Shown here: positions 20,394 to 30,289 of the stretch, in pieces
How positions within the stretch are numbered: position 1 is the stretch's first letter
How the letters are laid out: each line of letters begins with the position of its first letter
NCBI RefSeq assembly: GCF_030272615.1
Contig: NW_026728917.1
Span: 186,001-250,000, forward strand
Length of the DNA: 64,000 bases
From: Cryptomeria japonica
Taxonomy: Eukaryota; Streptophyta; Pinopsida; Cupressales; Cupressaceae
Direction of reading: 5' to 3'
The notes under the pieces: generated by a model
The model's input: only the letters and a program-made list of their open reading frames with translations
Database searches by the model: none
Told to the model about the DNA's origin: nothing
Program-made: the position numbers and the translations under genes

Positions 20394-20453
<60 letters not shown>
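20394..20453. repeat. (GA)n microsatellite, about 30 repeats
   Basis: Uninterrupted GA dinucleotide tract of about 60 bp. The unit 2 counterpart is 8 bp longer. It is preceded by GGAGGAGGA. Confidence 0.97.
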
Positions 20454-20456
<3 letters not shown>

Positions 20457-20719
20457 TTTAATTAAAAGGTAGTTTCTTTTATCCTATAAATTTCAATTTA
20501 GATTTTGTAGTTTGAAATTTAATTTATTATATAAATAAAATTCAAAATACAATTATTAGTATTTTAATTATTATTTGTCTTAGACATTTTTAATTACATG
20601 TCTTAGATAGGTTGTTACATGCACGAAACCAGATCAAAGCCTTAGACGAGATGCTTAAGTCTTGAAGCCAAACAATATATATAAATAGATGTCGACTCAT
20701 CCTATTTTTCAACTTCTTT

Positions 20720-21060
20720 AAGGTGGGTTGAATAGAATGATAAAACTTTCTAGACCTTTCAACCTTCCTTTTGATGCATTTTTTGATGAGTGGAACTAAC
20801 ATAATAGAACTTTCTAGACTATTCTGACTCTTCCTTCCTACATGGATCACACAACATAATACAACTTATTGTCCTATGAGAATTCATTTTTCTGTGGATC
20901 GCCTAGCATGATATAGCTTGCTAGCTCGTAGAATCCATGTTACCTTGTTTCTCTCTCTCATAGATCACCCAACATAACACAACTTGCTAGTCTATGGCAT
21001 CCACGTTTTCTCATTTCTTCTCCCCATGAACTCATAGCTTTGCTAGTTGTTGGATCACAA
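20720..21060. repeat. Degenerate tandem repeat, about 5-6 copies of 50-70 bp
   Basis: Successive blocks share 'AACATAATACAACTT..CTAG..TATG..ATCCA..GTT..TTTCTC..TGGATCACC': near 20729, 20798, 20850, 20908, 20960 and 21020. Examples are TAACATAATAGAACTTTCTA, ACAACATAATACAACTTATT and CAACATAACACAACTTGCTA. The copies are strongly diverged. No coding frame. Confidence 0.6.
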
Positions 21061-21149
21061 GTTCATTATTTGATGCATGCTCTTTCTCTTTCTAGGTGAC
21101 TACTTGTGTTCTTGTAATAACATTCCGAGAATCAAATTAGTGGCTAAGA

Positions 21150-22840
21150 CATTTTTATTTTTATTATTGAGGTCTCTTCAACTGGTTGACTTAGAGATTT
21201 TTGTTTTAGTACTAATCCCTTTGTTTTGTGTCTTTTGTCTTTGATTTCCTTTTTTTGACTTTTTTTATTTTGTCTTGTTTTGTGTTCCCTTGCATGTGTT
21301 TGGATGAGTAAAGATCTTAAGATTGGGGGCTTGGTTCCTCAAAATTAGTGATGGCTTATCTCTTTGTGATCTTGCTCCTATTTTCTCCTCTCTTTTTTCC
21401 TCATCTTTCTACTTTATCGTGAGTATTTGCATAAAATCGTACTCTTGTTAAAGTGGGGGATAAACATAACATCGTAAATTGTAATCGATATAATTCACAC
21501 CTCCTTCTTGTGGCCCTACTTTAGTTCATCCAATCCTAGTTCTTCCCTACACCTATTTTGGCTCATTTTACTTGAAATTTTATGTCACCTAATTGCATGA
21601 CCTAGTGGACCCCATCCTAGAATGTTGCTCTCCAAGATACAACCTTGTTTTTCCTATTTTGGGAGGAGAAGGGCGCTTGGGGGACCCCTATCTAGACCAG
21701 GATGTCTTGGGTGCCATGGTCCCCCTTAAACAAGTCCTAAATTAAATAGGACTGGGCACTATGCCTCCTCAATTTATTTTTCTCCACATACCTCAATGTA
21801 ACCATTGGAGGTAATCCTTACTGGTAATTTACCAATGAAACTATATATAAAGGCATCCTATCAATTAAATTTGATTATCATTTTCATACCCCATCATTTG
21901 TGCATACACCAATCATTTGTTATCAAGCATTCTTAAGCACTCAAGGTAGGATTTCATCCCACCATATTCTTAAAACATCATGGAGAAAATTGTATCATTC
22001 CTCATGCAAGCATGTATGTTCTATTAGGTCATGTTCATGTTATGTCAAGTCATGTTATTGCATTGACATATGTGATCACATTCAAAGAGGATTGCACAAT
22101 CAACTTCAATAAGTCATTACTGATTTGAGGTATTATGATATAGAATTTACTTTAGTATTTCAGTTACAAGTTGAATTTAATTCAAGGCTTTATCTCTTGA
22201 ACTGGGGTTTAACCTTTAAGGCAAATCCCCATCAACAACCCTATTTCTTTCTTTTTGTGTGAAGGGAATTATCTCAAGAGTTGTGATTGGGAAATCTGGT
22301 ACTAGTGTCAATGACAACGATCAGACTCAACTTTTGAAGGTGCAAAAAGTAGAGGACTAGGGTGATCAAATCCCCTCGATCTCATGAATTTTTGACAACC
22401 TTTCAATGATGGATTATGTATGTCATCCTAATTTGGAAAACATCCAGTCTATTTGCCCCTGATACTTGGAGGACTAGGGCAATCTGCTCCCTTAGTCTTG
22501 ACAATTATGCCTAAATATTTCTTTGTAGGTTCTGATCCATTTTCCCACCTCAGATCTAAGTTTACATCTCTGCATGATATCTAGAACATTATGTTACTAT
22601 TATTCAATATCCATTTCTCATTATTTTTCCTAGATCTAGCATTACAACTTAACCCTAATTGCTATTCAAATTTAACTCTAACAAGGTAAGGATTAACTTG
22701 ATCCGAGTTTAGTTATTTCAGGATTGAATAAATTAAATTCCTTCCCTTGATGTGAGGTTGGTCCCAAGTGAAATTAGTGGCTTTATTATCAATCCAGGTG
22801 GTGAAACCCTAATTTATCAATACCTTACAATTTGTATAAT
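21150..22840 (+). repeat. LTR-like block (possible solo LTR), plus orientation
   Basis: No coding frame. It has a strong TATA-like CTATATATAAAGGC at about 21841, followed by leader-like sequence with stress-type LTR words. Repeated phrases GAGGACTAGGGTGATCAAAT (22351) and GAGGACTAGGGCAATCTGCT (22470) lie downstream, and AAACCCTAATTTATC is near its right end. This layout (U3, TATA, R-U5) resembles plant gypsy LTRs. The ends and any target duplication were not found, so the boundaries are approximate. Confidence 0.35.
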
Positions 22841-23166
22841 TTAATTATATAGTTTTGAAGTAAGATTTTTTTCAATGGTGACTTGCAATGGAAAAGATTA
22901 TTTCTAAACCCAAAATGTGTTCCTAATTATATCAATAAAAATAGAACATTTTTCTAGTTGGGTATTCCCCCCAAAAAAATTCAGAAGGCTTCATTTCATT
23001 CTTTTTAGCATCCATTCTATTCTCTAAGAAACATTAACAACAAATTGCCAAAATGGTATCAAATTTATTTTGTATCAAATAATTTTTGTTGTTGTTGTTG
23101 TTTAAAAACTTATGTGAGGGTTTCGGATTTGTACTATTTAATGACCTATTTTTTGTTGTTGAAATG
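22841..23166. other. Noncoding spacer
   Basis: A/T-rich, with a (TTG)n stretch at about 23087-23102. Nothing else is recognised. Confidence 0.45.
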
Positions 23167-23640
23167 GAAGTATGACAAATCTCCCAATATATGTCAGGAG
23201 AAGGGAGTAGTCTTGGATGGTTTGAAGTCATCAACCCAAGTACAAGATTACTTCATTATAGTATACAAGTGCTGAAATATTTTCCCTTTAAAATTACGCT
23301 AGATGTAGGTAAATTTGAAAGGGAAGTAGGACAAATCTCTCGGAAAAATCACATGACATAAGAAGGGAGTAGGCTTGGATGGTTTGAAGTCATCAAACTA
23401 AGCACAAAATTTCTTCGCTATAGTATACAACAAAAAAAAGTTCTTGAGAGTTTCAAGTTCTCCACAAAAATGGACCCTAGGGGTTAATAATTCATAGATG
23501 AAAGATGTGAGAGATAAATGGAAGACCTTGATAAATAAATTACTAAGCAAAAATATCAATCTTGGACTCAAGAATAGTTGATCAAACAACCTCAAATAAT
23601 GTACTAGGAAACATAATCAATCTTGAACTCAAGAATAGCT
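23167..23640. repeat. Two imperfect local direct repeats
   Basis: GAAGTATGACAAATCTCCC...GAGAAGGGAGTAGTCTTGGATGG (about 23166-23275) recurs as GAAGTAGGACAAATCTCTC...AGAAGGGAGTAGGCTTGGATGG (about 23313-23430), both running on to 'TATAGTATACAA'. Next to it, CAATCTTGGACTCAAGAATA (about 23556) recurs as CAATCTTGAACTCAAGAATA (about 23618). These are separate small duplications with moderate divergence. Confidence 0.8.
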
Positions 23641-24825
23641 AAAGAAATCTACTTTAAAATCCACACTGCAAGTGTACATAGAGAATTAGAGGCACCAATA
23701 AAAATTTAATTAGGCTACCATGAGAAGATGGGCCATAAGAAAAAAAGAAAAAATTTTAGGGCAGGGAATTATAAAATTTTGGTGTTGGAAATGGTATACT
23801 ATTGAAATATTAGAAGTTTTGTTTGGTTATAATTACTCCTATAAAAATAGATTTAGATGTGCTATTGGGAGCATATAATGGCTCGAATTAAAAAAAATTA
23901 AATTTATCAGATCTTAAAATCTAATTTTTAATATTTTTATATACATGTATATGTACAAAAGGAAAATAAACCTTTTCAAATTTTGATCTAGGCTATTCAA
24001 ATCTAATGGTACAAATTAATCTAGATTAGTAAACAATAGTTGTGTTCTAGTGTCAATTTAGAATAGAAAAATAAGCATCAAAAGAAACATGATGGATAAT
24101 GATACTTAGTTTTATAATTAATGTGATGGAATAAATTTAATTTAAAACTAGCTTTGATGATTTTATATAAAAAATTAAATACTTTCTTTGTGTCTTGTAT
24201 CTATTATTGTGGGTTTAGACACAAATTTTCTTAGTAAAATTTATTACCCAATGCTATTACAATGAACCTCTTAAAATATATTAGCAAATCACAAAGTACA
24301 GAAATAATTGCACAAAATTGAGACAAAACATATATTAATATATTGAATTAAGAAAATTTTCAATGTAGAACATCATTGGTCTCTTTGAGGGGGCAATATC
24401 ATGAGTTCATGCTTGCAACAATAAAATTCATAAATGACTATAGTAGTATACATACGCTCTACATGTACTAATTTTACCTAATACGTGGTTATTATTTTCA
24501 AACATGTGAGATTAACTAACATAGGAAAAGAGATGATTTACAAAGCGTATATATCCAATTCTTTCCTTATGTATACCTCAATGCAAAAGTAATTATTTAA
24601 TAAAATAGTTAGGACTATGGTTCCTTATATGCCCTCACTCTTAAACGAGGATTTATTATCAAATCTTGAGATGAGAATTTTTTTGTTGCCTTTCGAAGAG
24701 TGATTAGACCACATTACATATTTGTGTTGCATAGCATGCTACTAGAAGAGAACTTAAATTATAATGTAGATTTGTATTTGGTATGAATGACAATCAAGTA
24801 TACATTCTGGTGCCAAGAGCATAAA
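23641..24825. other. Noncoding stretch
   Basis: About 1.2 kb of A/T-rich DNA. I see no gene, element ends or clear repeats in it. Confidence 0.5.
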
Positions 24826-24994
24826 TCCCTTCATATCAAACATAGGTAATGTACCAACTAAGCGTGAATACACTAGAAAATATTCATCTTAAAAACAAAA
24901 ATGGATTACTCCCTTCATATCAAACATAGGTAATGTACCAACTAAGCGTGAATACACTAGAAAATATTCATCTTAAAAAAAAAAATGGATTACT
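24826..24994. repeat. Two-copy tandem duplication, 84 bp
   Basis: The segment starting TCCCTTCATATCAAACATAG is repeated directly (24826-24909 and 24910-24994). The copies differ only in an A-run (AAAAACAAAAATGG against a pure A-run). Recent local duplication, shared with unit 2. Confidence 0.95.
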
Positions 24995-25639
24995 AGGTGG
25001 AACTTGGAGGAAAGAGAAAGCTCCAATTTGTATGCCATAGATTTAATATTTTTGTAAAAAAATGTAGGTCCCATGAATCATTTGTGCTCGTTTTTATTTA
25101 ATCTTCAACTTTAGGGAAGATTATTTATATACAGTTAGATGCAAAAAGGACCATTTCATCAATGTCAAAATTTTATTTGGAGTAATCTTGATTGTTTTTT
25201 ACTTCATATGTAAATATATGTGATCTAAAAATAATCCTTAAGGGTTTATATAATTGTGTCATGTGTGTGAAGGGTGGAATCCATGACTTGTACTTCGGAA
25301 CTACTTGGTATATATATTTGGATAGATAGGGGATATTGTCCATTCATAGCTTGGTTATGGTGTTGAAAATTATATTATAAAACCATTCTACACGTGGTAA
25401 CTGTTTTGTCTAACATTGTTTATTATACACAAAGAAATCAAAATGGGTCTTCAAGAACTTATCAATAAATTTTGATTGGTCATCTAATTATGAATGATGT
25501 GCACACCACATCTTGAGATATGTACTATTGTTATAGATGTGTTGGACACATTGACTAATGAGAGTTTAATAATATAAAATATAAAATTAATAATTAATTG
25601 TGGTGCATCTTGGAATATTCGACATCATAATGGGTTAAA
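24995..25639. other. Noncoding stretch downstream of the LINE
   Basis: A/T-rich with no gene recognised. It lies 3' of the minus-strand LINE fragment. No poly(A) tail or target duplication of the LINE was identified. Confidence 0.45.
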
Positions 25640-26299
25640 TATTAATTCTAGCAAGACCCATCAATGCAGTGGCATCCACAAATTGGAGATAAGCATATGG
25701 ATGAAGGCGATCACCCCAATTCCAACCCTAAATTAAACCTTGCCGAACACAAGACTTGATAAATTTACCGAGACCCTCTACCATGAGAGTGAATAAGAAT
25801 TGGGAAAGAGGTTCCCCTTGTCGAAGACCTCTGCATGCACCAAATAAATCCATGGGCTCACTGTTAATAAGGGCTGCAAATGAAGCCATTCAATTTTGAA
25901 GCCAAAGGCAATAAGCACTTTATAAAGGAATTTTCATTTGACTCTAACATAAGCTTTGGCTATATCCAATTTAATAAACATAGCCTTCTCCTTAGATATC
26001 TCCATAGAATGAATGGCTTCTGATGCTATAAAAATCTCATCCAAAATTTGCCTTCCAACCCCAAAACCATGTTGCTCTTCTGAAATAAGTTTATTGAGCC
26101 ATGACTTGAGCCTTTCAACAATCAGTTTAGTGATTGTTTTATGAACCACGTTACAAAAGGCTATAGGATCGAAAGAACTCAGAGAATTTTCTCCCTCCTT
26201 CTAAGGTATGAGAGCAAGGAAAGTAGCGTTCATATCCCTGAGCTTCTGTTTATTTATATAAGACTCCCACACCACCTTCAAAATATCCAACTTAATTAT
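25640..26299 (-). pseudogene. LINE reverse transcriptase, downstream half (split by copia)
   Basis: Minus strand. It begins (at 26299, in the target duplication) with IIKLDILKVVWESYINKQKL and continues through LISEEQHGFGVGRQILDEIF, FIKLDIAKAYVRV, RGLRQGEPLSQFLF and QFVDATALMG. These are the ordered reverse transcriptase blocks of L1-type LINEs. The catalytic FADD motif reads FVDA here, so the second aspartate is lost, and several stops are present: the element is dead. Joining this part to the piece on the far side of the copia keeps the frame exactly once one ATAAT copy is removed. Confidence 0.88.
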
Positions 26300-27112
26300 T
26301 GGAAGGAAGTGAAGTAGTGAAACAACTTCTTACACTAACCTTGAGAGGAGTATAATGCAAAAAATTTTACAGATCCTTATAGCAGTTACAGAAACTTAAC
26401 ACAAATAAACAAAATATCATGCATACCACAACTCACCAACACAATCATTTACATGGGAAAACCCGTTCAGGAGAAAAACCCCACACTCCAAAAGTAGCTC
26501 AATAAATTATTCAACAATCAATAACAGATTACAATATACTTGCAGAGAAATCTCTTCAGAAGAGAACTACTAATCAAAGACTCAGAGGTAACACAATAGC
26601 CGTAAGACTCTTACACACAACCTCTATCTCACACACCTCATATATAGGAGATACAATATAAGAAAGCATCAAACGGAATTACAAAACCATGGGCTAAAAC
26701 CACCCAATAAACTAGAGCAGAGGTTATCCCCATTATAGATGTGTTATGATGTGTCAAAACACACATCAACATGTGTTCCTCCATTATACATCTCATTTAT
26801 GTGTCCAATGCATTTTATATTTTCTATTTCAGGAGTCCAAACTTCCGAAGGCCATAACTTGTGAACCGTGTGTCTGATTGACGAACTGTTTGAAGCATCA
26901 GAAAGCTAGAGAAATGCTCTATCACACCCCTCCAAAATGGAAACTTTAATATTTTCAAAACTAGCTATGATCTTACAACAAATTTTTACCGACGTGCTTA
27001 TCTAGCGAACTAGAAGCTTTAGGGATAATTTCGCACCATTTCATGCTTAAACAAAAACTTACTATAAATAGTAACACATGTAAATTGAAGGTTGAGACAC
27101 CATGTCCCAACA
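26300..27112 (-). repeat. 3' LTR of the copia element (813 bp)
   Basis: On the minus strand it begins TGTTGGGACATGGTGTCTCA and ends CTTCCTTCCA. The start matches the 5' LTR remnant (TGTTGGAAAAATGGTGTCTC). A TATATATGAG box lies near 26640 on the minus strand. A purine-rich tract sits just upstream, as expected next to a 3' LTR. Confidence 0.85.
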
Positions 27113-29744
27113 TTCTCTCACTTGTCGAAGAACTTTCAAGAGCAAAGGGAGTATCAACACAATAATTTAACTACTAGGGGCCATGAGGCCCATAGACTCA
27201 CAACACCATTTAAACCTCTTTATGCTCACAGTGTTAGTTAAAGAATCTAGAATATTCATCAAAGTCTCTACCTTAACCAACTTCACCTTACCATCTTCAA
27301 CCATATCTCTGACAAAATGATACTAAACATCAATGTGCTTAGTCTGGGCATGAAATGCTGGGTTCTTAGTTAAATGCAGATCACACTCTGACTGTCACAG
27401 TAAAGTGTCACTATTTCTTGTTTTATTTGAATATTTTAACAAAGTCTCTTAACCCAAATGGATTCTTTACAAGCATGAGTAGCTACCATATACTCTTCTC
27501 TTGTAGTGGACAAAGAAACCACAACTTGCCGCTTACTCATCCTATTAATTGCACCGCCAAATAAAGTAAATACATAAGCAATGGTGGATCTTCTGCTATC
27601 AATATAACCTGCCCAATCTAAATCCACATATCCATGAATATCAAGGTAAATCACATCTCCAACCAAATTACCATGATAACAAAGAGAATACTTAGAGGTA
27701 CCCTTCAAATATGTAAAGACTCTTTTGACTGCATCCCAATGAACTCTATCAGGATTAGAAATATGTTTGGAAAGAACTCCCACTTCTTGGGTAATGTTTG
27801 GTCTAGTACAAACCGTTGCATATATCAAACTTGCAATTGCACTCTGGTAAGGCACTCTACTCATTTCTTTCATCTCTGATGGAGATGTAGGACAATCTAA
27901 AATAGATAATTTCATTCAAACTGTGAAGGGAACACATAATGGTCTACAATCCTGCATGTTGAACCTCTGTAAAACTGAATTCACATACTTACTCTGCCCT
28001 AGCCATAGCTTTATGTTCACTCTATCTCTTCTAATTTACATCCCAACAATGTTTTTCGCTGCACCAAGATTATACATTTAAAATTTAGCAGCAAGCTGAG
28101 AATTCAATTCTGAAATCATACATTTTCCTTTACCAATGAATAACATATCATCAACATATAATGCAATGTACAAGAAATGATCACCATTAGATTTATAAAA
28201 GACATAGTGATCTGATTTAGAATGCTCAGATCTTAAAATCAACACATTTGTATTAAATTTTTGGTGCCACATCCCAGGACTCTGTTTGAGGCCATACAAT
28301 GATTTCTTCAATTTATAGACCAAATTACTTTTACCTTTCACCACATAGTGCTCTAGTTGTGTCATATAAATACCTTCCTCTAAATCACCATGAAGGAAAG
28401 TAATTTTCACATCCATTTGCTCGACCTCTAAATTACAAGAAGTAGTAATAGAAAGCAAAAATCTAATGGATGTCATTTTTACAACAGGAGAAAATATCTC
28501 ACCATAATCAATACCCTCAACCTAAGAGTAATCTTTTGTAACCAACCTTACTTTATACTTCTCAATGCTTCCATCTGAACCAATATTTTTCTTGAACACG
28601 CATTTGCAACCAACAGGCTTTCGTCCTTTAGACAATGGTACAAGATCCCATTCATCATTTTTTTTCAAAGCTTTCATTTCTTCTTCCATAGCATTCTTCC
28701 AAGATTCTGCATCATTCCTACCTAATGCCTCTTCTAAAGAAATAGGTTCATCCACATTAGTATTCAAAACAAAAATACATCTCCAATCATTAGGTGAATA
28801 CCTTTTAGTTGGTTGTCTATGTCATGTACACCTTTGAACAAGCCAAGTTGGAGGTTCTTCCTCATCTTCTAAAGATTCAGATCTAGATGAGCTCTCCTCA
28901 ACTTCTTTCCTATCAAGTTGACTCAATTCAACTCTTTTAGGCATAGAAGGGAATTGAATCATATCTTCCTGTTTAGTCTATTATGGTTGCAATGTAGCAA
29001 AAGGAGACTTAATTTCTCTAAAAATAACACTTTTACTATTAATTACCTTTTATGCAACAAGGTCGCAAAGGTTGTATCCTTTTACACCATAACTATAACT
29101 GATGAAGATACATTTCACAACCTTCTCCTCCAACTTCGTACACTTCTCTTTTGGCACATGAGCATATGCCTCGCAACTAAAACCTCTAAGATGTCTCAAA
29201 GAAGGCTTGTGACCTGACCATGCTTCCATAGGCATTTTATCAACAAGAGTTGATGTAGTAGACCGTTAATCAAGTAGCAAGCAATGACAATTGCTTCAGC
29301 CCAAATTTTTAATTTTAGGCCAGCACAACTCAGCATACTCCTAGCCCTCTCCATCAATATCTTGTTCATTTTTTCTGCAACTCCATTCTGTTGTAGAGAA
29401 TACAGATTTATAATTTTTATGGAATCTATCAAAATCATTAGAGAAAATTAACCACCATTATCAATCTTCAAACATTTAATTTTTTTTTCTAGTTTACAAT
29501 TCGACCATTTCTTTAAATTATTTAAAACGATTGAAAACTTTAGATTTACTCTTTAGTAAGTATACCCCTGTCCTACTAAAATCATCAAAAAAATAAACAT
29601 AAGCAAAGAACAAAGCAAGATGCCACATTTCTCCTCTTTGTCCATCTTAACACCAATGGATACCAATATGTGAATTATAAACAAAAATTAACTATAAATA
29701 GTAACATCATGTAAATGCCAAGTTGAGACACCATTTTTCCAACA
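26300..29744 (-). mobile_element. Ty1/copia element, internally deleted, inserted in a LINE
   Basis: 3,445-bp element on the minus strand, bounded by TG..CA ends and the 5-bp target duplication ATTAT (26295-26299 and 29745-29749). On the minus strand, in order: about 66 bp of 5' LTR (29679-29744), decayed integrase (about 29678-29050, with DDFSR, KIDNGG, QQNGVAEKMN), reverse transcriptase (28767-28078, with LYVDDMLF) and RNase H (27915-27436, with VSLSTTREEYMVA), then KHIDV..YHFVRDM, a purine-rich AAGTGAGAGAA tract, and the full 3' LTR. Integrase before RT identifies copia rather than gypsy. The primer site, gag, protease, integrase N-terminus and most of the 5' LTR are deleted, and several stops interrupt pol. 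Non-autonomous and inactive. It crosses the arbitrary unit boundary at 28915/28916. Confidence 0.93.
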
Positions 29745-30065
29745 ATTATATCCCAAAACTCTTGATAAAATTCTATAGGGAACCCATCTAGGCTAGGGAA
29801 TTTTCCCCTTCTTCAAGAGAAACACAATTTTTCCACTCTCAAGAAGAGAGATAGTTCTAAGGAGATCCTCATTCATTGCATCACTAGTAATGGCAGGAAT
29901 ACTATCAAGCACAAACCCTTCCTATACATTGGCCAAAATAGAGTCCTCTTTTAACAATTCTGCAAAAACTCTAATGGCTTCCTCAACAATCTCTTTGTAA
30001 GAAGGAATAGGAACTCCCTTAGAGGAAAGAAGAGAATAAAATGAATTTCCTTGGACCTCTTGCCC
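29745..30065 (-). pseudogene. LINE upstream half (unit 2)
   Basis: Identical counterpart of 830-1150. It pairs with the downstream half at 25640-26299 across the copia at 26300-29744, which is the one complete nested arrangement at this junction. The GFPIEFYQEFWDII reading ends at the target duplication. Confidence 0.82.
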
Positions 30066-30148
30066 TTAACTGAATTGTGAAATAAAACCATTAGGCGTCA
30101 AAAATATTGAAAAATAAATTAGTATATATAAAATATATAATATAGTTA

Positions 30149-30289
30149 TCAACTGTAAAGAATCCAAAGCTGAAGTAATATACTAAGAACACCATAATAA
30201 AATTCATCAATTTTTGTTCCAAGGCTTACTGCGTCTTTGTACGCGTCAGGATCGATCCCTTTCTTGGCCTCTTCATACTCAGTTGCCAT
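30149..30289 (-). pseudogene. Orphan ankyrin first exon (unit 2)
   Basis: Identical copy of the 46-codon relic at 1234-1374. In the array it lies between the intact ankyrin genes at 5157-7816 and 34072-36731, on the same strand as both. Confidence 0.75.

Larger units (their letters stand above)
1..28915. repeat. Tandem repeat unit 1 (about 28.9 kb)
   Basis: First complete period of a head-to-tail array that fills the window. Base 1 recurs at 28916 and again at 57817 with the same downstream sequence. The period start is arbitrary because the array was already running before base 1. Relative to unit 2 this copy has a 22-bp segment (about 15770-15791) that unit 2 lacks, and a GA microsatellite 8 bp shorter. 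I saw about 11 single-base differences from unit 2, all between 13.2 and 24.9 kb. Each unit holds one intact ankyrin/PGG gene plus decayed transposons and pseudogenes. Confidence 0.97.

Noticed and set aside
27436-28767. Copia reverse transcriptase/RNase H frames as functional genes
   Set aside because: The YVDD motif is kept but several in-frame stops separate the pieces, and gag, protease and most of the 5' LTR are missing.
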